Part shown: one piece after another, positions 51,448 through 64,000 of the stretch | Layout of the letters: every line of letters starts with the position of its first letter | Position numbering within the stretch: position 1 is the stretch's first letter | Assembly (NCBI GenBank): GCA_021904315.1 | Contig: CM038910.1 | Coordinates: 25,182,256-25,246,255 of the forward strand | Origin: Sphagnum magellanicum | Lineage: Eukaryota; Streptophyta; Sphagnopsida; Sphagnales; Sphagnaceae | Direction of reading: 5' to 3' | DNA: 64,000 bases | Program-made: the position numbers and the translations under genes | Notes under the pieces: generated by a model | Databases searched by the model: none | What the model saw: the letters and a program-made list of their open reading frames with translations, nothing else | Told to the model about the DNA's origin: nothing

Positions 51448-54400
51448 ATGGGATCATCCTGGGAAGGGAATATTGTGGTGCCCGGTTGCAGGAGTCTGCC
51501 AGGAGTCTTCAAGCTAATGGAGACGGCAGTTTCGGTAGTACCTGCATGGGAGTACTTTTCACTGATGTCCTTGTTGACCTTATCCTGGCTCTATCATGTT
51601 CTGGATTTTCACTTGATGGCAAACTTGCTGACCGGGCTCAGAGGTGATGCAAACCGCCTGTTCCATAATCCCGAGTCAAAGCTCCCAGATCAAATCTTAC
51701 GGCAGTGCAGGATCCTGAAAGAGAGGTGTGCACACTGCACTCCACAACTGAGAATTGTTATTCCAGTGACTAGATCTTTCTCTAATTGTTATCGAAAAGG
51801 CTGGGATCAAAGACTTCTATCGGAAATGCCTATCCTCCGGTTCACAGTTTGGTAGCCAGCTGACCAAGATTAGAGTGACAGAAATTCTTGAACGTGGAGA
51901 TGCCTGCAATTTCTCTTTGTAGTTCTGGTTTATGTACACCTAATTGATGAATGTGTCTGGTGCAATGGATCAGATATTGTGCGACGCCATGGCTAAGTAG
52001 TTCACATCTACAGACTTGCTTTCTCCATTTCAATGGTCGATCACCTCCTGTCAAATATGACCGGTATGAGAGCAGATTGTACACCATCTGCTGCAGGATA
52101 TTATGGATCTTGGTGTTTGCAACCTGGCAGAAAATTTTGAACCTCTTTCATGTAGTTGTGTCCATGTTGAATGCAGTCAGAGATTTCTGTGTAAATATTG
52201 CCAAAATGGTCTGTCTGGTGTAACTGCTCTTGCTTCAATATTTACCTGGTTGATCCAAAGAGGGTACATGGCTGTGGTGTGGAGTGGAGTGGATAAACAG
52301 GCAGCTCTAATTCACTCCAGACGGTGGAACTATAGCTCTGGACTGGCTTATTTCCTCTAAAGGTAAGTTTGCTTGTAAAATCACCAAAAGCTGGCTAATG
52401 ATTTTTATATTTGCAGTCATTTTGAAGATGATGCATATGGATCACTGAGACATAAGCTACTTAAATTGTGATGTGGAGAAATACTGGTTGCAGCCGACAA
52501 TGAAGCGGGGATTACATGCACTCCACACAGCTCAGTTTCAGATCACACTCCATTGGTCATCATCATCCCTGGCTTAACAAGTGATTCAGGTGATGCGGTA
52601 AGTCTCTCTGGGACACAAGACCTTACACTGCCACAGTTTGGATGACCTTATGAGTATGTACTGTGCTCCAATCATGCAGTGAGCTGAGGGGATTAATTCT
52701 TTGGAGTCCTATTTTTTTGCATAATTTTTCTGAAAATTTGTGTAAACTGTGTTCATGGCTTATGCCCACTATTCGGAGTTGATGAAGTCAGCATGGGGAG
52801 TAATGGAAGCTAGTCACTGCCATTCAAGATGAAGGTGATGGTTTGATATAAATTGTGAGAGATGCTCACAAGTTTATGACCACACTCATTCTGGTTTGTT
52901 TTTTGTTTTGCCAGAACTGAATTGTCTGCATCAAAGTGGTTAAGGAGATGTACTGCATCCAAATAGTCATCACTTTGTGCTCAGAAGAGATGTTCAGGGT
53001 GCAGTCCAGACTCCAGTCCCCCACCACTAACCTCTACATAGGCCTGTCTATGCTCTAGGCTTAGATGTGAGGTTTATAGGGGGCAAAGCTAAATGAACGA
53101 AGCTTACGCTAACAAGCTTATCAGCAGTGTGGACGAGGATGCTATTGATTTTTTTGGTAGACAATGCCTCTTGAGTGCCAGCCAACATCATGAAGTTGAG
53201 TCTTCATTTCTTCCTAAATGTGACAGAAACTCAGATGTGACTATATTGTTTGGCCTAACCTTTGATCAGTTTATTATATACATACTTCACACACTGTTTT
53301 GAGCTGTTGAAGTCAGTCGGGCTTATTGTCAAGCTACTCACTGCCATTCATGATTGAGGTAATGGTCTGGCACTTTGCATGAGAGCAACTTATTATGACC
53401 ACGCTCATTTGTTTTGGCTTGGGTACCTTCCAACTGTTTTTGTGGATTTTTCTCTGCAATGTCATTGATATTTATAGTATGCACATGACTTTGGTGGGAA
53501 CAGTGTGTGAAGCACATCGCATGTTCCTCGGTCAGAAAGGGATGGAGGACATTGGTAGCCAATCATCGTGGACTTGGAGGAGTCTCCATAACTGTAAGTT
53601 TTGAGATCTATCAATGTAGAGTGATTAGCTTTGCAGCATGCTCATCTTTGCAGCTGGTGAATCAGTGATATAAGCTTCCCACCACCCACCTCCATGGACA
53701 CAAGGAGAGGAATACATTCCCTCGTCCAGCCAGCTGTAAAATTTGATTGAGAGAGGGTGAAACCAAAGCATCTGTTATGACCTGCCATTTCTTTTATTAT
53801 CTATTGTTGTAGGGAGTTTGCATGGTTAGGGCCTGTTTGGTCATTGGATCAATGACTGCAATTGCTTTCTTCTATGTCTGGTCCAGTCTTACCAGTTCTA
53901 CAATGCTGGTTGGACAGAGGATGTGCAGAGCATAATTCGTCACATGCATGACAAGTATCCACAGGCACCTCTGTTTGCAATTGGCACCAGCATTGGTGCC
54001 AACATACTGGTACTTGTTGAGCACTTCGTTTTGTCCCTTGCTTCATTCTACTCCAATCATGTTCTCATGAATGTCTGTGATTCTTGTTTCCTTAACACCA
54101 AATTAGGCAACTAGAAATTATATCACCAATAAATTCTCAGATATTTTTGGTAGCATTGTGCAGGTGAAGTATCTGGGAGAGGAAGATACAGCTACACCTA
54201 TTGGTGCTGCAGCAGCTTTGTGGTATGTCCAGCTTTCTAGTCATCCAGTAGGAAATGCATCTGATTGGATGCCTGTTGTAATCTGATTTGTGTGTCAGGT
54301 CTTCCAATTCACTTCCAGAAATTATCTTTCTCATGTGCATTCTGCTGGTGGCGGCACGTGTGTGATAGATTCATGTCAAGAAACACCATACAGAAAATCT

Positions 54401-56947
54401 ACAAGATGATTCTGGCAACTGGACTATGTCAGTATGCTAACATGTACACATTCTAGGCCTATTAGTACAGAAATCTGTTTGAGGTGTGTTGGAAACTGTG
54501 AATCTGACTGTAACTGGCTGAAATGACTGGGTAATTGATCTGTTAGATGGAAACTTGGTACCTCTTTGTTTCCATCATCACTTATTTAATGATTTTCATA
54601 GCAGTTCACTTCACTGATCTTGTGGTGCTTGGATATGGGTGAAGGCACCAGAGTGTTGTTGCACGCATTGCAGATTGGGACCTCCTAAGCAAGGTTAGTG
54701 AAGAGTACTGTTCACTGTTCAATGCAAACATGGCTTAACATATTGTGGGTTCTTAAATTGTCCTTTCTTTGGTGTCATGTGACAGAGTAAAACTGTTTGT
54801 GATTTTGATCACCATTGTACTCGGCACACTGGGAAGTATGAGGTACAGATTCAAAAATTGCTGCCTTCAGAACATTCCCATAGTGGTCTAGGAAGCTTCG
54901 TGAGTTTGAAATGTGACCTACCACCGTGAGCACATTATTTCCTTATTTCAGTATGCCTCCAGATACATTCATTCTGTAGCAATTGAGTTAGCTGCAAGAA
55001 TCTTCAGTACTCTGTACAGCACAAAGTTTTGGTGGGTAAGTGTTGAAGTTTGTTTTGTATGATATGGAAAGCAGACTGTGGACACATATTATTGGCACTG
55101 TAGCAGTGCCAACTATTTGGCAAACATGGCAGTTCCTCTACTCTGCTTCAATTCTTTCGATGACCCAGTGTGTACAAAAGAAGCCATACCCTATGATGAA
55201 ATCATGTAAGCCATCAACCTTGCTAGTGCACCATCAAGGATATCAGATAATCTTGTCCTAAATGATTGTGCAAGATCATTGGCAGTCCTGGCCTTCCTAA
55301 CTGTAGGGATAGCAAGAAAGTGATCTAACCTTTCCTGTTTTGTAAACGTTTGATGTGTACAGTTCAAACCCAAATGTGGTGCTGGCAGTTACAAAGCATG
55401 GAGGCCACCTTGGGTATTTTGAAGGCATAACAGCTCACAGTATCTGGTGATCCAAATTCTCTTATCTGAAAATTTGGTCCAATCACTGGAACCTAAATTC
55501 TCTTTTCTGAAAAATTTGTCAAATCATCTGGAACCTAAGGTGTTAAAACAGCTATGAATTCCTGTATTCATGTTCACAAGATCTTGACACCAAAAAACGC
55601 TTGGTGCAGGCTTGTGCCTTGACAGAGTACATGGCAGTTATGCTCCCAAGCCCTCTCATGCACAAACAATATGAGGTAAGAGTCTTTTTGCTGATTGCTG
55701 TTCCAAGCCAACTCAGCACCATTGTATAGTATTGATAATATCATGCAGGAATTATCCAATTCCTCATGCCAGATTGCATATATTCAAGACTGTCATACAA
55801 TACATTTGGTTTACAGGAGTGTGAGTTATGAAGGACTCGTCTGAAATTTTGAGTATACAGCCAATTGCATTCCTGAAAGCTATAAAAGATGTGCGGGTGA
55901 TGAACAGGTTTCATTGTCCAACTTAAACATTGCCCAAGGATCTGATCTTGACAAAGGACCATACTTGAGAATGTCAGAGAGTTGTGAAGTGGCAGTTGAG
56001 GATTTACAGCCAACAAGTCTTGCAAATACAGGTCAGTGGACCCTGCTGTTACAAGCTCAAATGGACCCATTTTCACCAATAATCACAGTTTTAAATATGA
56101 CTGTGTTTGTGTCTTCAAGTCCTCCCAGTGGTCAATTAAGCAAGTACAGAGTGGATTTGCAGGTTTATCAAATGGGAGGGAGAACTCTAAGGAGGTTGCA
56201 TTGGAGAGGGAAGCAACAACCTCAAGAGAAAGAATAGGGCAAGGAGGGCCAATCACTACATCTGGAGAGACGAAAATGGAAGCAGCGTCTGGTGGCCAGA
56301 TCACTCTCTGTTTTAAGGACCACTTGGAGGTTCTTGCCCTGTAATCAGCCTTGTCACAGCTCCTAGGACAGGTTTGCACAGTCACTGAAGGCATGGCCCA
56401 ATCCTCATTTGCATTGGAAACTGGTGCAAATATTTTTTCTGGAACAAAAGCTGTGCAGTTGTGATGCTGCACTTGGTCACAGAAAGGGCTTGAGGTTCAT
56501 GGGTTTGCATTTGTTTGGAAGTCTAGTGTATATCTTCATCACTGCTGACATACTATTGCTTTTACACTTTTGCAGCTGCGTTTATCCCCAGTGGTCACAG
56601 AGCATTCCATTGATCCTGATGTCAGTAAAGTAAATAGATCCAATATGAGCATCAAGTGGGAAGATACACTAGAAGTAGTTGTTGCAAACCATCTGAAAGA
56701 ATCAGCAATTTCAGGATTGCAAATGCATGCAATTCACATGCCTGTAACAACAGTGGTAAGGTCCTCATTTATGAACTACAGGAGAGCAGTGACAACTTTG
56801 GCAGAGTCAAGGAAAAAGTTCACAATCAAGAAACCCGAGGAGTCAAGAGCCATGGATGGATTTATGAGGCCAGGTGACACAAACAATCTGTTGAACACAA
56901 CAAGTCAGAAGGGATCTTCTAGGCAAAGAGGGAGTGGGAGGCGCTGA
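51448..56947 (+). CDS. EMB8/YheT-like alpha/beta hydrolase, possibly decaying
   Basis: This family contains predicted serine hydrolases, often membrane-anchored; substrates in plants are largely undefined. Supported exons are 51448-51725, from 51974, to 52597, 53504-53593, 53887-54009, 54164-54222, to 54443, 54645-54693, 54786-54842, 55075-55205, 55363-55446, 55610-55675 and 55908-56031. Visible are a membrane segment near LTLSWLYHVLDFHL, then CATPWLSSSHLQT, IIIPGLTSDSG, VANHRGLGGVSIT, FYNAGWTEDV, the nucleophile GTSIGAN, the acid in FDDPVCTKEAIP and the His in TKHGGHLGYFEG. The triad is complete. Three places do not join cleanly: after YDRYE, at the 54222 to 54.3 kb junction where SPWDLL is expected, and at the 55446 to 55610 junction. 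The tail beyond 55675 (open stretches to 56947) is tentative. It is either a real gene with unusual splicing or assembly errors, or a young pseudogene. Confidence 0.75.
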
Positions 56948-57240
56948 CTGGAGTCCAATGATTGTCTTATAAAGGGACTTACTGGAGTGGCAGCTCAAAA
57001 CCAATGAATGATTTGGCTTCTGGCTTATGTGGTGGTGGTGACAACATGGCCTCTCATTGGCTCAGCTCTCTTTTTCCGAGCACACAGGCGAATAACAGCT
57101 TTTACAAAGAAAGCACTTGCTAAAATAGGGCCCATGGCGCAACAAGAATTAATCTGCCTCAAGGCCCAAAAGCAGCATCGTCCATAATCTCACACGTGCC
57201 AATCAGGCAGACATCATACAAGTAAGCCAAAATTTTGTAA
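56948..57240 (+). other. Probable 3' flank of the EMB8-like gene
   Basis: Moderate GC content and no open frame of note. It follows the last stop I could associate with the hydrolase locus and precedes the 46-bp repeats. Probably 3' UTR and downstream flank. Confidence 0.4.
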
Positions 57241-57243
57241 TGG

Positions 57244-57381
57244 GAAGATCTTGGTGTCCAGGATATAGCTGTGCAGTTGGAAATTGAGGGAAGATCTTGG
57301 TGTGCAGGATATAGCTGTGAAGTTGGAAATTGAGGGAAGATCTTGGTGTGCAGGATATAGCTGTGAAGTTGGAAATTGAGG
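57244..57381. repeat. 46-bp tandem repeat, three units
   Basis: Units at 57244-57289, 57290-57335 and 57336-57381. The second and third are identical; the first differs at two positions. Each starts GAAGATCTTGGTGT and ends GTTGGAAATTGAGG. The minus frame across it is a repeat artefact. Confidence 0.97.
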
Positions 57382-59500
57382 ATATGATTAACCTTTGGAG
57401 GATGGGGCAGATAAATATTCACTTGCGTGCAAAAAGCTTAATATATAACCTGAGCAATTTGGTATAAATCGGGTGGTACAGTGCAGGTTTTAGATTGGTT
57501 CATTTTGAAGAAAGACCATTGCCCGAGAATGGAAAAAGTTTCCAGTTGCACCAAAATGCAGGAGCATCATGAATGCATGCATCCGAATCAAACAAGCGGA
57601 AATGCCCAAAGTTTCTTGCTTTGCAGAGTAACATGGAGTCTACAGATCTTTGTGAGATTATTGCTGCCCACTCGCTCGCTCGCTGGCTGTGTCAGGATTT
57701 AAAACACGTTGATTTTATCACTATTGTATATTTCTCAAATCTTTCAAAGTTTGGACACACCGATTCACTTCCTCTAGTCCCCAAACATATGAATTCAGTA
57801 TTTATACTATACATGCATATTCACTTCCCAAATTTCTTTTAATTATGCAAACAGAGAGGCAAGAAGAGCGAGACTGCGAGCTCCTGAGTTTGTAGCCCCC
57901 GCGTGGCAGTTAGAAGAGAGAGAAACGGAGCTAGGTGCAACACAAGTGCGTTGTTGGTCTTCAACTTTCTTCAAGCTCCAGCGACAACGCCGCTTTACCA
58001 CCCGCTACATTTGCCACCCTACTACCACCCACGACCTTGCCACCCTACCACCACCCTGTCTTTGGCCCGGTGAACTGAAGGGTCCGTATAGTCAACGCCC
58101 CCCAATGACCCGGACAATGTGTTGACTTATCCTAATGACCAGGAATTCTATGTCGATTACGTGGCATTCGGCCATTGGCACCCGAATCCTTAGGAGTTCC
58201 AAACCAAATGACACTACTATTTTTATTTTATTTTATTTTTTATTTTTTAAAATAGGCTGCCCATCACCAAGCCTCATCAATCCTTTTAGGGATTGTTCCC
58301 AAACCTACCTTTAACTAACTAGTTTTTTTTGTTAATTTTTAAAAAAAAACAATTGCACACAAATGAACAAATCCATTGCAAAAACAAACCTTGGTGGTTG
58401 ATAATGCAAGACCCAAAACACCACCCCCCCACCCCCCCCTTCCAAATTGAACTTTTTGAGAGGTGTTGCAAAAAAAAAAGGGGGGGAAGTGTTCATAGAA
58501 CATGAACCATGCAAGGCATAAAAATGAAAAGCTTGGGAAGTTCCAAGGGGGTGTATAACAACTTCTTGTGTTGATAACACCATCAAATCTTACAACTATA
58601 CTTGGCATAGTAGTTTAATGAGGAGTCCAAATCTTATATAACAGAAGGCTACCCCTTTCTTTTGCTTGTTTCTTAATGTGGTTCAAAGTGTGCCATCATC
58701 CCATGCTACCATAGTCAAGTAAGCTTTCTTACATGACAATGCCAAATTTAGCATTGTGCTCATTTGACTTGGTTAAAGATCAAGTCCTTTTTCTTGATCC
58801 ATATAGATTAAAGAGCTATGCTTCATAATGAGAACCATATTAATCTTAACCTCTTCAAGCAATGAGGCCTTTTTTTTATTAAAAAGACATTGTTCAAATC
58901 CTAGAGCCTTTCGATTGCCTTTCAATTGGTGGGAGTTTAAGTTTGGAAAGGAAGGTGAAGGCAAGCTCCCATGCTTTCTTCACTCTAGAGAATTACCAAA
59001 ACTTATGTATAGTCATCTCTATAATCATTAAATTTGTAGGAGGGGCAATTTATTATGATGGTTTGGTTCACTTTTGCTCTCCACGTATTAATTACAAGTG
59101 TTTGGTGCCAAAATGACCATATAAACCTAGCGTCTTTCTTACCTCACCACTTCAACCACGAATCTTTCCATTTCAATTGGAAATTTTGTGAGATTAACAA
59201 TGGACTCCATAATTCAATTACATTCATTCTAAGAACTTATGTCAACTTGAATAATCTTATCCCCAATTTAATATTGTATCCCACCTATTATATTTACCCT
59301 TTCCACCTCCAACACCTAAGGTCCATTGCTCCATAAAACATCCTAAAGATCGTCCTTTTTGAGCCTTGTTTGGTACACACCTCTATTCATTCAAATGTAC
59401 ATGTGAATTCTTTCATTGTGTAGGTGGGCTACACTAATTTAGATTGTCTCCCTACATTGTAAACTTGAAGCTTCTCTAGAAGAAACATGTGACCTTGAAA
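57382..59500. other. Intergenic, with a short GC-rich patch
   Basis: No recognisable gene. About 57860-58170 is GC-richer and includes a loose repeat of TTGCCACCCTACCACC. It could be a promoter or leader fragment without a gene attached. C7 and C8 blocks lie at 58424-58439. The rest is AT-rich. Confidence 0.5.
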
Positions 59501-59527
59501 AATCCTCTCACATTTGGTTTGAATTCA

Positions 59528-61760
59528 CTAGTTGTGTAAAAAACTACATCTAGGTGTCCATCCATTGTAATGTAAAGGCCCAACCACTTTCCCTTGTTGA
59601 CCTCTTTTATGGGCTACGAGATTTTTTATCCAATTCCTTATAGTGTTGTCAATCATGTGGCTCCAAATGCATTCCTCTTGTTCTTCAAACATGTACATGT
59701 TCTTTACCACAAAGAATTTTTTTTCATTTGATGTCCCATAGATCGTCAATTCTCTTGAAGCCAAATTTGTGAAGCTATTGGGTCTACTAAAATTGAAATA
59801 CAAATGCCCCACCCCTAAAGGATACATTCCACCGAAGTTTTACCTTATTAATGCAATGTGTTAAATGCAAGGGCTAAATTGAAAGTGGTTTATCATGTGC
59901 TTCCATGCCTTCATATTTAGACCTCAAATCTTTGAACTGAAGGGCAATATAACATGCCCTTTTGACCAATGCCCAACTTGGGTCTAGAGCCCAAGTTTAT
60001 GTCTCATAGGCTTACACCTCTCAAGCTTGAATCTTAGTAAATGCTTGAAATTTAATTTTCTAAATACCAAAGTTACCATTATCAATTTGCACAACAATGA
60101 TGTAAGAGTTATTTCTAGGTGTGTTAATCCTAGGCCTCCCACATTTTTGAATGCACAAAATTTTTCCCAATTAACTTTAATTCTAGCATGATGTTTCCCT
60201 TCAACCCATTAATAGTTGCATAATAAAAATTTGCAACTGATTGTTACCTTATAGAACCACCACACACACTTATGAAAAAATAAACAAAGTAGATGTTACA
60301 TCTAAAATTAACTATAACAACCCTTCTAGTCAGGCAATTGAAAAGAACTCTAAAATTGGAGCTTTTTGTGAATTTTTTCATCTAAAAATTCATTCACGAC
60401 TTTGAATTATAAGTTGAACCCAAATGGGACCTTGAGGAATTTAGATGTTTCCTTTTCCTTGGCCCATTTCCACCTAAAGGCATTAGTCTAACCAAGCCTT
60501 TCTTTCTCTCTTTTGCTATTCAATAGGTCATTGATTTTTCCCAATTAATTTCTAGCTTGCTTATAAACATAAATTCTTCCAATAAATTGATAGTTTTCCA
60601 ATGATTGCTATCTTTATGAACCTTCGACCAAAATTGTAGTCACTTGTATGCAAGTCAAAACATGATTAGGTATCCTATTTGAAACACAAAAAAAATTCTT
60701 ATGATTTCCAAAACTTACATTTTGCTTCACAAAACCTAGGACCTATCATAGATTGTCCATTTTTTTAAAAAAATCAAATGAAATAAATTCCCCAAATTTT
60801 ATATAAGTGCTTAAAGTATCTATTTTTTTCACTTATGAAAGTAGGAATAATAAAAAAATTCCAATGTGTGCCATGTTCTGTCTAAATGGTTAAAAATTCC
60901 TAAAATTTCCATTTTTGAAACCTTATACATTCCAATTGGTTCTTATCACACTTGAATGTTTTATACATAGGTCAGTTATTTATGGAATAAAATTTGGGGA
61001 AAAATAATATGTTTGTACATTCTTGATGTATCTTTTTTCACTGACAATATCTTGAATTTTTTCCCAAAATCTGTTTATATGAATCCTTAAGTTTTTTTTC
61101 AAATTAAAAATTGTTAACATATAATAACACCTTGTAATGTATGTATCTATGAAGCAAAAAAAATTCCAATATGGATGCATCATTAAGTTTTAAGGACATG
61201 TCCAATTGAAAGGACCCATTAGATTTTTTGTGATACATTCTTTTTCAACATTCCAAGCATGCTTAAAACCATATTAAGAAATGGTTTTTTTTTTAAACCT
61301 CTAGGGAGAAATCCCTTTTATGTCATTTGCCCTAAAAACTTTTGTTACCATGAAATTTAAGACTTCACCTAGTAGGGAAAAAAGGTACATGGGGCTAATG
61401 GGCACCCTTGGCAAACACCTTTTTGCAATGCAAATGCTTTCACAATGGTTTTAATTAATCAAATCACAACTTTTGTTCCTTTGAAGTACAACACCATCAC
61501 CATTGCCATGAATTTCCTAGCTATCACATTTCCTCCATAACATTAAACATGAACTCTCAACCCACCTCGTCATATGCCTTTGCAAAGTCAAGTTTAAGTG
61601 AAATTAAAGGGCTAATTAGAGCGCTTTGCCTAGTCCATAATTTTTTTATCAACAAGACATTATTAATGATGTATCTCATTATTAAAGAGGTTGTTCAGTC
61701 CTACTACCTCCATGTGAGCTAGTTGCAACCTTAGTTATAAGGCTTTATCCAAATTTTGTA
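59528..61760 (-). mobile_element. Decayed LINE (non-LTR retrotransposon) reverse transcriptase
   Basis: Read on minus, reverse-transcriptase blocks of a plant L1-type LINE appear in the correct order: MRYIINNVLLIKKLW (about 61.66 kb), LKLDFAKAYDEVG (61598-61561), QKGVCQGCPLAPCTFF (61425-61378), LEEFMFISKLEINWEKS (60590-60533), LTRRVVIVNF (about 60335-60305) and IGKNFVHSKMWEA (60172-60132). Broken frames continue to about 59.5 kb. Stops and frameshifts are frequent and the YADD box is not recognisable, so it is inactive. The ORF1 region, 5' end and poly-A tail were not found. Confidence 0.88.
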
Positions 61761-64000
61761 AATTGCATTTAACAAAATAATTGGGTTCTAGTTTTTCAAA
61801 TTTTCTTTCACCTATTTTAAAGTAAAAAATAATCATACCTCTATTTGCACCTTTGGGAAACTAACTTTTTTAATATCTAAGTTGACCATTTCAAAGATAT
61901 CTTCACCAATAATATCCTAGAAAACATGTCGGGGCGCTTTAAAGGCCCCAACTTCTTCATTTTATTTTTGTGATGTTTGTTGTAGATGAACATTGAGGGA
62001 GGTTGGGAGCCTTCTAGCTTCATTTCTTTGTGCAATATATTTGTAGGAAGAAGGATGTTGGCTTCATTTTGGTTCTATAGGAGAAAAATGTCGAGGGAAA
62101 GTTTGATCCTCAAAAAAAAAATTGGTCTCTATTTGAACACCATTGTTGAAAGATTTTTGAAACCCTTTGGATTTTTTGGTTTTTTTTTAGTGCCATCACT
62201 TGGGGAGGTTAGAACTTCCCCAACTTTATTTTGTTTCTTCTTAATGACAATGAACCCAAAGTTTCTTTGTTTGTAAATAAACATCTCAAAGGAAGTTTGG
62301 TCATGGTATTTTTTTTTTAATTAAAAAAAATTAATCCCTTTTCCTTGCTCCTCTTCTTGTCCTTCTCTTTGAACTATTCAACTATCATCAACAATAGTTG
62401 ACTTCCTTTCTTTTTTTTCCTCAAAAATTGAGTATAATGGAATCCTTTTTTAATAAAAATTTAGACTTGATAAAAGAAATGAAAAATATAACTCCAAAAA
62501 TAAACACAATAAAAGGAGCCAAGGCTACCAAGGTCAAATTCATTTTCAAGAATTACATTTGAAATGTGTCATTCCTATGTTGGTCTATTTTTTTCATTTA
62601 TGCATGTTTCATACCCAATTTATAGCTTTGTTAATTATAATTTTTTTCTCATTATATCTTGGTCTTTATCATTCATATTATGCATCCCTGCTTTGAATAA
62701 CATAAAAATGAATAACTTTTGTTAAATACACATTCTCAAAATTCAAAATTTTCAAGGTCAAAAGGTTGTTTGAAGCAAATGCATTCAAATGTGTTTAAAA
62801 GATGAATTTCACCAAAAAACAATTCTTTCATAATCATCGCTATTAAGATCCTCTTCAATTTTATAAAAAAATGGTGCACATTTAATAACAAAAAATGTTG
62901 TTTGGAAAAAAAAAAAATCCACAATTGTTTGAACAACTCTTTTTCAAATGATGGAACCTTAAAAAAAATACAAATTTAACAATCCAATTTGTTATGCTCC
63001 CCTTGTGATTTTTCAAAGATACAAAATGATAATTTTAAACATTGTCCACACACTTTATGGCTCTTTTTACCAAGTGTTTACACCCAAAGAAATAACAAAT
63101 AAAAGACCTAGTGTTGTAAGAATGACCTCTTTGAACTTGTAGCTAGTATGTTAAGTAACACAAAAACCCATTAACCATTCAACATGTAAATAACAAGTAG
63201 CCAACCTTCAAGTACTATTTAAAAATTTTCAATTTTGCATGTTGTTTGCAACCTTGATCACACAATTTCTTTGAGACCATAATGTAGTAAGAAAGGATAA
63301 TAAATAACCAAAATGAAGAGAAATAGAAGAATAAGAAAGAAGGTAATGATAAGCAATATAGGAAATGTAAATAAATAAAAAATGATGAGCAATAAAACTA
63401 AAGGAACACGATAAGATCGAAATGGTAAGCAATAAAATAGAAAAGAAATGTTAATGAATGGAATGTTTGTGAATAATGCATTCAAATTTTGTAAATTATT
63501 TGTGAGTTTAGTTTGTTCTAGGAATAAAATTTCTCTTTTGGTGTTTTATTTTGATTATGAATGGTGGTTTCAAGTTACTTTGATGTTGAAAATTGTGTAA
63601 ATGTTTTTTCTTTGTGTTTTCATTGTAGGAGAAAGTTTTGCATGCATTGATTTTTGGTTTGGAATTTTTTTTCTTTTACTTGGTGTAAAGTTAATAATTA
63701 CTTCTTGCTAAAGTAAATTTCTTCTAATTTCATCAATTACAATCATGGTATGAGGTTCCAAATGAAATTTGAACAATGTGTGAAATGTTTTTGTATGTTT
63801 GTGTCCTTTCCTTTTCACTTAAAGTTTTCAAGATACAAATCAATAATCTTTTTAGAATTGATAACCCTTTTGATTAATTATTCTTGTATTCATGTCCATT
63901 GTGACTTTTTCAAAGGCTAGTATAAAATAGATTTTTTTGCCTTTTATTTAGTTTGCATGATATTATTCTTACCCTTGCAATTCTAAATAATGATAATTTC
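61761..64000. other. AT-rich spacer
   Basis: Very AT-rich DNA with poly-T and poly-A runs and only short frames. The first few hundred bases may be the upstream part of the adjacent LINE relic. No other feature is supported. Confidence 0.6.

Overview
The window is nuclear DNA of a land plant. The genes have many introns and encode plant-type proteins: an ER glucosidase II alpha subunit, a BXL-type beta-xylosidase, an EMB8-like alpha/beta hydrolase, a ZNHIT2-type zinc-finger protein and a short mitochondrial inner-membrane protein. Long AT-rich, microsatellite-rich spacers hold decayed transposons, and telobox motifs (AAACCCTAA) occur near gene ends. I cannot name the species. Large AT-rich spacers and psq-HTH/DDE_1 pogo-type elements would fit a spore-bearing plant or gymnosperm, but that is only an impression.

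Layout. 1-5866: a CT/CA microsatellite edge, an AT-rich spacer and an unassigned stretch with a telobox-bearing tandem repeat. 5867-11106 (-): glucosidase II alpha (GH31), seven exons joining exactly in frame to 935 aa. 11.4-27.9 kb: gene desert containing a decayed pogo-like transposase (about 23.8-25.5 kb, -). 28343-29939 (+): two-exon, 91-aa mitochondrial protein, COX7c-like. 30822-33878 (-): ZNHIT2-type protein, six exons, 474 aa, convergent with the previous gene. 34-42.6 kb: second desert with a short-unit tandem array and a second pogo-like relic (about 38.6-39.5 kb, -). 42643-46539 (-): GH3 beta-xylosidase/arabinofuranosidase, eight exons, about 826 aa. 47-50.4 kb: repeats. 51448 to about 56.9 kb (+): EMB8/YheT-like alpha/beta hydrolase whose conserved exons are recognisable but do not all join in frame. 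57-64 kb: tandem repeats, spacer and a decayed LINE reverse transcriptase (about 59.5-61.8 kb, -).

The five genes do not form a pathway or cluster. They look like unrelated housekeeping and cell-wall genes in small islands between transposon-derived deserts. I see no undescribed multi-gene system. The least explained signals are non-coding: a 16-bp perfect palindrome module recurring at gene-island borders, a roughly 115-bp dispersed repeat upstream of two genes in the same orientation, and the duplicated proximal promoter of the COX7c-like gene. All exon boundaries were read by eye from splice consensus, phase and recalled family sequence; no transcript evidence or database search was available.
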